Part shown: piece by piece, positions 6,866-12,215 of the stretch
Numbering within the stretch: position 1 is the stretch's first letter
How the letters are laid out: each line of letters starts with the position of its first letter
Translations under genes and position numbers: made by a program
DNA from: CAYXXZ01 sp964469165
Lineage (GTDB): Bacteria > Pseudomonadota > Gammaproteobacteria > Pseudomonadales > Porticoccaceae
DNA length: 14,658 nucleotides
NCBI GenBank assembly: GCA_964469165.1
Contig: CAYXXZ010000076.1
Location: 1 to 14,658 of the forward strand
Direction: 5' to 3'
Notes under the pieces: model-generated
Told to the model about the DNA's origin: nothing
Databases searched by the model: none
The model's input: the letters and a program-made list of their open reading frames with translations, nothing else

Positions 6866-7018
6866 GAATGGCACTTACTTAACGGACATTCCCGCTGGAG
6901 AGAGATGTTTTGACGGGAGACGGGAGATGAAACGACACGCCATCTCTCATCTCCCATTTTCACATCTCCCGTCAGAAACCACCTGCGGCGCACAATATGC
7001 CTTAACCAAGTGCCATTC
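6866..7018. mobile_element. 153-bp MITE with 17-bp terminal inverted repeats and 11-bp target duplication
   Basis: The ends are GAATGGCACTTACTTAA (6866-6882) and, inverted, TTAACCAAGTGCCATTC (7002-7018), 15 of 17 matching. The element is flanked on both sides by the same 11 bases, GGGACGGATTT (6855-6865 and 7019-7029), a perfect target-site duplication. It has no coding capacity, and an internal dyad is present (TGACGGGAGA 6911-6920 with TCTCCCGTCA 6965-6974). Small size, inverted ends and target duplication define a non-autonomous MITE. An 11-bp duplication and ends of the form AATG...TTAA fit the IS4 family (11-13 bp duplications), recalled rather than checked. It is inserted in the leader of the right RAYT relic. 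Confidence 0.82.
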
Positions 7019-7029
7019 GGGACGGATTT

Positions 7030-7096
7030 ATTTTCGGCTGATTGGCTAAACCCAAAACCCCGACAAAAGGAGATTGTCACGCCAAGGATGGAACCT
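7030..7096 (+). repeat. 67-bp direct repeat, copy 2 (RAYT leader)
   Basis: Matches 5996-6062 at 64 of 67 positions (offset 1,034 bp). Differences are G/A in gctaaRccca, A/G in aaggaRat and T/C in the start codon (ATG in copy 1, ACG here). GACAA and TTGTC flank the AAGGAGA ribosome-binding site as a short dyad. Restoring the site before MITE insertion gives an A-tract, GGGACGGATTT and then ATTTTCGGCTG, the continuous leader of a RAYT gene. The two copies bracket dinJ-yafQ. Confidence 0.85.
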
Positions 7097-7153
7097 ATCC
7101 CATTGCCGAACTGCCCGCATCATGCGGTGCAGCGTGGTCATAGTCGTCAGTAG
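7079..7153 (+). pseudogene. REP-associated tyrosine transposase (RAYT) N-terminal fragment
   Basis: From the decayed start (ACG at 7079, ATG in the sister copy) the frame reads PRMEPIP, then LPNCPHHAVQRGHSRQ, then TAG at 7151-7153. The LP.CPHH.VQRGH.RQ motif after an MPR start is the hallmark N-terminus of IS200-like RAYT proteins, which are HUH-type single-strand nucleases that move REP sequences. Only 24 codons remain, and the HxH and catalytic Tyr regions are missing. The stop codon is made by the GTAG of the REP element at 7150, so the REP or an associated deletion cut the gene. The assignment rests on motif memory and is not confirmed by search. Confidence 0.68.
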
Positions 7154-7190
7154 CTTGCAGGCTGCGCTTGCATCCCAGCCTGCGAGCTAC
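7150..7190. repeat. REP-like hairpin GTAG...CTAC, family 3 (terminator-like)
   Basis: GTAGCTTGCAGGCTG (7150-7164) pairs with CAGCCTGCGAGCTAC (7176-7190), 14 of 15, with an 11-nt loop. It starts with GTAG and ends with CTAC like the other REP elements, but has a different stem. Read on the + strand it is followed by GGTTTTTATC, so it may also act as a Rho-independent terminator. It directly adjoins the RAYT fragment. From here to the rpn stop at 7316 I see only a short dyad, CAAGGG-caaca-CCCTTG (7243-7259). Confidence 0.7.
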
Positions 7191-7315
7191 GGTTTTTATC
7201 GGATAAACGCCATCCTGCACCAGTAGCCAACGCAACGACGGGCAAGGGCAACACCCTTGTCCGCCCTGCCACCTATCCCGCCCCATGCACAGGGGGCGCG
7301 GAATTTTCCGGTGTT

Positions 7316-8305
7316 TCAGGCAACCTCGCCATCCGCCCCGAAAACCGCATCCAGGGAAGGGGCGTCGATCGCCCTGTCGAACCAGGCCTCGATCTGCGCC
7401 AGAGAGGCCTTGTCGATCCGTTCCGTCAGGGCCGGGGGCAAGTCGCCAAAACGCTTGCCCAGCAAACGGCGAAGTGCCATGGCCTCGCCTTGCTGGAGAC
7501 CTTCTTTTCGTCCCTCCTGCCGCCCTTTGTTCACTCCCCTGCGCTCGGCCTCGTCGAACCAGCCTTCGATACGTTCCGCCAGCATACTGTCCGCCTCCAT
7601 GATGTCGTTGATCCGCTCAATTTCACTGATGCTACTGCTCGGCGCCTTGCGCCGCAACAGCATCTTCACCCACACCCCGAAGGCCCGCCGCAGAGATCGC
7701 TGTTCCGGGGCGCGCAGCATCGTATCGAGGGCCTGCAACACCCGGCGCAAGTCTTCCACCGATTGGCCGTGCTCCAGCCTGAACAGGGCTTCGCTGAAGT
7801 TGCGCACGCTGTCAGAGGGGTGCAGCTTGAGCCTGGCTTCATCCACCAGGTGATAGAGCAGCCGCGGGCGGAAGGTCTCCAGCCCCTTGGGCGGCGCCAC
7901 GAAGCAGTCGCCCGCATCGCGGGGCGACTTCCATTCGGCCAAGCCGTTGTAGAGCACCAGGGGCAGGATCGGCGGTAACCTTCCCTCGCAAAGCTCCCCT
8001 TCGCGGATCAGGTGCTGGGCCAGCAGGCCGAGGTAGACCATCATGCGTATCGCCATCCAGGGGTCCGGCTCGCTCTGGAACTCCAGAATGAGGTAGACCC
8101 ACAGCCAGCGATCCCGTACCCGCACACGCCATACCATGTCGTCGTGGCGCTGCCGCTCCGATTCCGAGACGTAGGAGCCGTTGACATGTTCGAGGGTGGA
8201 AAAATCGGCATCCTCGATCCATTCGCCCGGCACAAAGCCGAGCAGCAGATCGCGGACCATTTCAGGGTGGGAATAGAGCAGCTTGTAGCCGGCATCCTGG
8301 GCCAT
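7316..8305 (-). CDS. Rpn-family recombination-promoting nuclease / putative transposase (PD-(D/E)XK)
   Basis: 329 residues. The N-terminal nuclease domain (about 5-200) begins YKLLYSHPEMVRDLLLGFV, with RHDDMVWRV (54-62, Asp55/Asp56) and YLILEFQSEPDPWMAIRMMVY (split at 71-91), giving the D...ExQ core of this PD-(D/E)XK branch (Asp56, Glu75, Gln77). A charged Gly-Arg-Glu-rich stretch, KGRQEGRKEGLQQGEA (260-275), leads to a C-terminal DUF4351-like domain (276-322). E. coli RpnA is a divalent-metal-dependent DNA endonuclease that raises RecA-independent recombination, and a link to phage defence has been suggested for the family. GGAGG lies 8 nt before the ATG. All key residues are present, so it appears intact. 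It is a single gene converging on the mobile-element region. Confidence 0.88.
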   Translation of the reverse strand: MAQDAGYKLLYSHPEMVRDLLLGFVPGEWIEDADFSTLEHVNGSYVSESERQRHDDMVWRVRVRDRWLWVYLILEFQSEPDPWMAIRMMVYLGLLAQHLIREGELCEGRLPPILPLVLYNGLAEWKSPRDAGDCFVAPPKGLETFRPRLLYHLVDEARLKLHPSDSVRNFSEALFRLEHGQSVEDLRRVLQALDTMLRAPEQRSLRRAFGVWVKMLLRRKAPSSSISEIERINDIMEADSMLAERIEGWFDEAERRGVNKGRQEGRKEGLQQGEAMALRRLLGKRFGDLPPALTERIDKASLAQIEAWFDRAIDAPSLDAVFGADGEVA

Positions 8306-8332
8306 GGCGCGAACCTCCGTGTTCGTTGCGCC
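8306..8332 (-). promoter_or_regulatory. Hairpin enclosing the ribosome-binding site of the Rpn gene
   Basis: On the - strand GGCGC and GAA (8332-8328, 8324-8322) can pair with TTC and GCGCC (8313-8306) directly before the ATG, leaving GGAGG (8318-8314) in the loop. An mRNA stem touching the start codon could limit translation of the nuclease. The stem has a 3-nt bulge, so the call is tentative. Confidence 0.3.
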
Positions 8333-8371
8333 GCTACCGTATCACGGGCCGCTGCTCGAAAAAAGCTCAGG

Positions 8372-8471
8372 NNNNNNNNNNNNNNNNNNNNNNNNNNNNN
8401 NNNNNNNNNNNNNNNNNNNNNNNNNNNNNNNNNNNNNNNNNNNNNNNNNNNNNNNNNNNNNNNNNNNNNNN
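8372..8471. other. Assembly gap (100 N)
   Basis: Exactly 100 N, the usual placeholder for a gap of unknown length between scaffolded contigs. It lies between the divergent rpn and HIT genes, so both promoters and possibly more sequence are hidden. Distances across it, and the adjacency of the two genes, should not be trusted. Confidence 0.97.
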
Positions 8472-8572
8472 CCAACATCAAACATTTGGTTTCGGCAGGT
8501 ATACTGGGCATGAACATCCATCCGCGTCCATGCAGAATCAATCGGGTGTGATCAAAACCGGAGAGTGAATTC

Positions 8573-9004
8573 ATGCAGTATGACAACAACAACGTCTTTG
8601 CAAAAATCCTGCGGGGCGAAGCGCCCTGTTACAAGGTTTACGAGGATGATCACACGCTGGCCTTCATGGACATCATGCCGCAGGTGGACGGCCATACCCT
8701 GGTGATTCCGAAACAGGCGGCGGAGACGATTTTCGAACTGGACGACGACACCCTCGCCGCCTGTATGAAAACCACCAGGCTGATAAGCCTGGCGGTGAAG
8801 GAGGCCTTCGCGTTTGACGGCGTTGCCATTCTTCAGTTGAACGGCAGGGCCGCGGGACAAAGCGTACCCCACGTTCACTTTCATGTGCTGCCCGGTTCCG
8901 TCATGAACATCCTTGCACGGCCCCATGGCACCAGGCTGGAGGCGCCGGAAAAACTGGAGGGCTTTGCCGGGCGGATCGTTTCCGCGCTGGATAAATACCG
9001 CTAG
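8573..9004 (+). CDS. HIT-family hydrolase (histidine triad nucleotide-binding protein)
   Basis: 143 residues, normal for bacterial Hint/HIT proteins. Seen: NVFAKILRGEAPCYKVYEDD (residues 7-26), the typical N-terminal strand, FMDIMPQVDGHTLVIPK (31-47), and the histidine triad VPHVHFHVLP with His100, His102 and His104. The family hydrolyses phosphoramidate or phosphoanhydride bonds of nucleotides such as AMP-lysine and AMP-NH2, using the middle His region as nucleophile. The cellular role in bacteria is often unknown. ATG 8573 has GGAGAG 7 nt upstream. A TATACT at 8500-8505 may be its -10, but the -35 region falls at the edge of the gap. It is cytoplasmic. The thiolase gene follows after 134 bp with its own ribosome-binding site. 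Confidence 0.93.
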   Translation: MQYDNNNVFAKILRGEAPCYKVYEDDHTLAFMDIMPQVDGHTLVIPKQAAETIFELDDDTLAACMKTTRLISLAVKEAFAFDGVAILQLNGRAAGQSVPHVHFHVLPGSVMNILARPHGTRLEAPEKLEGFAGRIVSALDKYR

Positions 9005-9138
9005 GGCGCGGATCGAGCTGCAAGCCGTACCTCAGGAACATCAACGGCGCCAGCTTGTAATGGTCGGGTATGGGCCTCAAAATCCCACCCTCGAGAATCG
9101 TCATCCATAATCCATCGCCAATTCAAAGGATCACTACC

Positions 9139-10368
9139 ATGTCAGAAGCCTGGATCATCGACACCTGCCGCACGCCACGCGGCATTGGCAAGGCGGACAA
9201 AGGCGCACTTTCCAACATTCACCCCCAGTTGCTGACCGCCACGGTGCTGAAAGCCATCGCCGAGCGCAATACCATCGATACCGCCGAAGTGGATGATGTG
9301 ATCTGGGGCACCAGTAACCAGATGGGCACCCAGGCTTGCGACCTCGGGCGTATGGGCGCGTTGAGCGCCGGCTACAGCATTCGCACTGGCGGTGTCACGC
9401 TCGGTCGCTTCTGCGGTTCGGGCCTCACGGCGACCGCGCTGGGCGCGGCGTCGGTGATGTCCGGCAACGAGGATATGATCGTCAGCGGCGGCACCGAGGT
9501 GATGTCCATCTTGCCCAGCTTGCCACGCAGCGCGTTTCTGGATTGCGGCAATCTGGTACTTCGCGAGATGCATCCCATGGCTCATCAGGGCCTGTGCGCA
9601 GACGCAATCGCCACCATGGAAGGTATCGATCGGCGAGCGCTCGATGAGCTCGCCCTTACCAGTCAGCAGCGCGCCGACAACGCCATCAAGAACGGGTATT
9701 TCACCAACTCGCTGATCCCCGTCTACCATGAAGACGGCACGCTCGCGCTCGATCACGAGGAGTTTCCCCGCCCTTCCACCACCCTGGAATCACTGGCGAA
9801 TCTCACGCCTTCGTTCATCGAACTGGCCGACAAGCCGCTGGATGCCGACGGCACCACCTACCGCAGCCTGATTCTGAAGAAGTATCCGGATCTCGATATC
9901 GTGCCCGTCCACCATGCGGGCAATTCCTCGGGAGTGGTGGACGGCTCCGCCGCGGTGCTTCTCACCTCCCCAGCCTACGCCAGGGCGCATGGCTTGAAGC
10001 CGCGTGCGCGAGTTCGCGCCTACGCGAACGTCGGCGACTGCCCCACCCTGATGCTCAATGCACCGGTGCTGGCCGCACAAAAAGTGCTGAAAAAAGCCGG
10101 TCTCGCGCTCGCCGATATCGATCTGTTCGAAGTCAACGAAGCCTTTGCCGTGGTAACCGAAAAGTTCATCCGCGACCTGAATGTGGATCGCGACAAGGTC
10201 AATGTCAACGGCGGCGCCATGGCTCTCGGCCACCCCATCGGTGCCACCGGTGCAGTGCTGATCGGAACCGTACTGGACGAACTGGAACGCCGCGACCAGC
10301 AGTTTGGCCTGGTCACCATGTGTACCGGTGGTGGCATGGCGCCCGCAATGATCATTGAGAGGATTTGA
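9139..10368 (+). CDS. Acetyl-CoA C-acetyltransferase family thiolase
   Basis: 409 residues. Seen: IIDTCRTPRGIGK (6-18), the nucleophile motif GRFCGSGLTA with Cys92, the NEAFA motif (333-337), GHPIGATG with His365, and CTGGGMAP with the acid-base Cys395. All catalytic residues of the thiolase family are present. It exchanges an acyl group between CoA thioesters, either cleaving 3-ketoacyl-CoA or condensing two acetyl-CoA. GALSNIHPQLL and WGTSNQMGTQ place it in a subgroup near the FadA5-like thiolases rather than classical FadA, so a role in degrading branched, aromatic or steroid side chains is possible but not shown. AAGGA lies 8 nt before ATG 9139; an earlier in-frame ATG at 9070 lacks this and adds residues not found in the family. 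No beta-oxidation partner is adjacent. Confidence 0.93.
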   Translation: MSEAWIIDTCRTPRGIGKADKGALSNIHPQLLTATVLKAIAERNTIDTAEVDDVIWGTSNQMGTQACDLGRMGALSAGYSIRTGGVTLGRFCGSGLTATALGAASVMSGNEDMIVSGGTEVMSILPSLPRSAFLDCGNLVLREMHPMAHQGLCADAIATMEGIDRRALDELALTSQQRADNAIKNGYFTNSLIPVYHEDGTLALDHEEFPRPSTTLESLANLTPSFIELADKPLDADGTTYRSLILKKYPDLDIVPVHHAGNSSGVVDGSAAVLLTSPAYARAHGLKPRARVRAYANVGDCPTLMLNAPVLAAQKVLKKAGLALADIDLFEVNEAFAVVTEKFIRDLNVDRDKVNVNGGAMALGHPIGATGAVLIGTVLDELERRDQQFGLVTMCTGGGMAPAMIIERI

Positions 10369-10382
10369 TTTCGGGCGGGTAT

Positions 10383-10456
10383 GTAGGGGCAATTGCGCGA
10401 ACCGATAAAGCTGGTTTGCGCGAATCGGACAAGCCGATTTCATGAATTGCCCCTAC
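10383..10456. repeat. REP doublet-like element GTAG...CTAC, family 4
   Basis: A 74-bp element with perfect 12-bp ends, GTAGGGGCAATT (10383-10394) and AATTGCCCCTAC (10445-10456). Inside, TGCGCGAACC can pair with GGTTTGCGCG when G-U pairs are allowed, and AATCGG-acaag-CCGATT (10423-10439) forms a second stem. It lies between the convergent thiolase and DUF336 genes and has the GTAG/CTAC borders of the other three REP-like elements, but a different sequence. It may also separate the two transcripts. Confidence 0.7.
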
Positions 10457-10467
10457 GGCTCCAACCA

Positions 10468-10893
10468 TCAGCCTTGCAGCACCGCTGCGCCCGCTTCCGC
10501 GACCGCGATGTCCTGCTCGCCGCTTGCGCCAGAGGCGCCGATACCACCCACCCGCTGGCCATCGACGATCAGCGGTACGCCGCCCGGCAGCACCGTGAGG
10601 CCGCCGTAAAGTGAAAGGTCGTTGGCGTGTTCGGCATTGTTGATGGCGCTGGACAGCATGGCGCTGTGCCTGCCCATGGATGCTGCCGTTCTGGCCTTGG
10701 CCTGGGCGACGCTGACTGTGTGATAACCGGCGCCGTCGCGGTGCAACAGCAGCAGATGTCCACCGGTATCGACGATGACGATGGTGACATTGATGTTGAG
10801 CTCGCGCGCTTTGGCTCTGGCGGCGTCGGCCACCTTCATGGCGCCATCGAGGGTGAGTTGCAAGCTGTTCCGAATGAGGTTGTTATCGGCCAT
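10468..10893 (-). CDS. GlcG/HbpS-like protein (DUF336 family)
   Basis: 141 residues, normal for the family. Seen: VIVDTGGHLLLLHRDGA (39-55), AQAKARTAASMGRHS (63-77), LPGGVPLIVDGQRVGGIGAS (102-121) and SGEQD. These are the conserved blocks of the heme-degrading/HbpS/GlcG family (DUF336). HbpS of Streptomyces binds heme and takes part in oxidative-stress sensing; GlcG of E. coli lies in the glycolate operon without a known activity. No signal peptide is seen, so it is probably cytoplasmic. ATG 10893 is chosen because AGGAG lies 10 nt upstream and the family begins here. It is downstream of ovoAB on the same strand but separated by 185 bp with a large dyad, so co-transcription is doubtful. The function is not known. 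Confidence 0.85.
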   Translation of the reverse strand: MADNNLIRNSLQLTLDGAMKVADAARAKARELNINVTIVIVDTGGHLLLLHRDGAGYHTVSVAQAKARTAASMGRHSAMLSSAINNAEHANDLSLYGGLTVLPGGVPLIVDGQRVGGIGASGASGEQDIAVAEAGAAVLQG

Positions 10894-10960
10894 AGTTATG
10901 GTGCTCCTGTTTGTGTTTTGTTTTATGCAGCAGTCAAAAAACAAGACTACTGCCTTCGTT

Positions 10961-11046
10961 GAGCTGTAAGCTGTAAGCTCTAAGTTGGACGCTGGCAGTG
11001 CTCGGTTCTTACAGTGCTCCTGCTTAAAGCTTACGGCTTAGAGCTC
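10961..11046. repeat. 24-bp imperfect inverted repeat (AGCTGTAAGCT type)
   Basis: Arms 10961-10984 and 11023-11046 match inversely at 21 of 24 positions around a 38-nt centre. The left arm itself iterates CTGTAAG twice. It lies 32 bp past the ovoB stop. It may be a dispersed intergenic repeat, or a stem that ends or protects the ovoAB transcript. A second dyad, GCAGCAGTC (10927-10935) with GACTACTGC (10945-10953), lies closer to the DUF336 gene. Confidence 0.6.
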
Positions 11047-11078
11047 ACTCTGCTTCGACTGTAACCTGTATTTCCGAC

Positions 11079-12215
11079 TTATCGATAAATACCGTCGGTC
11101 AACAGATCGAGCCCTTCCCTGAAATCCGCACGCCCCAGTCCCAGCCTGACGAAGGGGCCCTCCATGCCAAACACGGTCGCCGGCATGAAACCGACACCTG
11201 TCTGTTGCGCCATTGTCAGGCACCAGTCTTCCACGGCGCCGGTGCAATTGACCTTTACCAGCGCCAACAATCCGGCCTGGGGTCGATGCCAGGAAAAATG
11301 CTGCGAATGGGCCGCAATGAATTGCTCGAAGGCGGATAGATTGTCCGCAACCCGCGCATCGTTGCGGGCAAAAATTGCGTCGCGCGCCTGCAGTGCCCAC
11401 AGGGCCAGTTTTTCGTCGACTGCCGAGGTGCAGATGGAACCCTGCGCTTTGATCGCTTGCAGACTTTCCAACAGCTCAGTGTCACGCGTCACCGCCCAGC
11501 CGATGCGCACGCCGCCAAGGCCGAAGCTTTTCGACATCACGGATACCATCACCGCCTTGTCGTAGCGGAAATAGTCGTGCGCCAGGTCCACATGGAAGGG
11601 GTTAGTGCCCTGAGAGACATCGTCGCTCAACAGGTAACACCCATGCCGCTCGGCCAGCGACAGCAGCTGACGCCGGGTGGCATTGTCGAACACCGCGCCG
11701 CTCGGATTGTGGGGGGAGTTCACCACCACCAGCCGCGTTTTGTCGCTGAACAGTGTCTCCAGCCGTGCCATATCGGGTTGCCAGCCGTCGGCGTCCGTCA
11801 GTGCCAGCGTCACCGGGCGCGCTCCGCAGGCCGTGACCAGCGTCAGCAGCGAGGGATAGCAGGGGGTCATGACGATGACCTCGTCGCCGGGTCGCAACAA
11901 GGCGCGATAAACTGCCTGCAGTGCCTCCTGGGCGCCACTGAAGGTAACCACATGTTTGGCAGCGCAGGCGTGCCGATCTGCGGGCTGCGCGCAATTGAGT
12001 TGGTTGTGAAGATCCGCAATGGCGCCGCGCAATGCCTCATCCCCTTGCAGACTGGCATACGACAGCTGGAGATCCCCAGGATCCTGATCTGTCATGGACA
12101 GCAATTCCGCCACACTCAGGGTTTGCGCGCATGAATCGCTCAGATTGTAGCGCACCCAGGGCGCAAGCCGACGGCCAAAGGCGATATGGGGCGGCAGGCG
12201 CGGGGGCGTATCCAT
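11079..12215 (-). CDS. ovoB: 5-histidylcysteine sulfoxide lyase OvoB (PLP-dependent, aminotransferase class I/II fold)
   Basis: 378 residues of fold-type I PLP enzyme. Seen: YASLQGDEALR (53-63), TFSGAQEALQAVYRALLRPG (91-110), NSPHNPSG with Asn170, LLSDDVSQG with the cofactor Asp198, SVMSKSFGLGGVRIGW with Schiff-base Lys229, and the carboxylate Arg357 in FVRLGLG. The position after Asp198 reads DVS, where aminotransferases usually have EVY, so the usual Tyr is missing. That fits a lyase rather than a transaminase. In the ovothiol pathway OvoB cleaves the C-S bond of the OvoA sulfoxide product, releasing 5-thiohistidine. The name rests on the fold plus the TGATG overlap with ovoA (start 12215); an in-frame GTG at 12239 is the alternative start. 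Without the neighbour only a general PLP aminotransferase call would be possible. Confidence 0.85.
   Translation of the reverse strand: MDTPPRLPPHIAFGRRLAPWVRYNLSDSCAQTLSVAELLSMTDQDPGDLQLSYASLQGDEALRGAIADLHNQLNCAQPADRHACAAKHVVTFSGAQEALQAVYRALLRPGDEVIVMTPCYPSLLTLVTACGARPVTLALTDADGWQPDMARLETLFSDKTRLVVVNSPHNPSGAVFDNATRRQLLSLAERHGCYLLSDDVSQGTNPFHVDLAHDYFRYDKAVMVSVMSKSFGLGGVRIGWAVTRDTELLESLQAIKAQGSICTSAVDEKLALWALQARDAIFARNDARVADNLSAFEQFIAAHSQHFSWHRPQAGLLALVKVNCTGAVEDWCLTMAQQTGVGFMPATVFGMEGPFVRLGLGRADFREGLDLLTDGIYR

Noticed and set aside
5996..7096. Integron cassette (attC-like) sites around dinJ-yafQ
   Set aside because: The 67-bp repeats lack the paired RYYYAAC/GTTRRRY core sites and the long imperfect palindrome of attC, and the RAYT leader explains them better.
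8901..9104. A 67-codon - strand frame beginning MTILEGGILRPIPDHYK between the HIT and thiolase genes
   Set aside because: The first 30 residues look protein-like, but the rest is antisense to the HIT gene and no family is recognised. It may be a gene remnant, but this cannot be supported.
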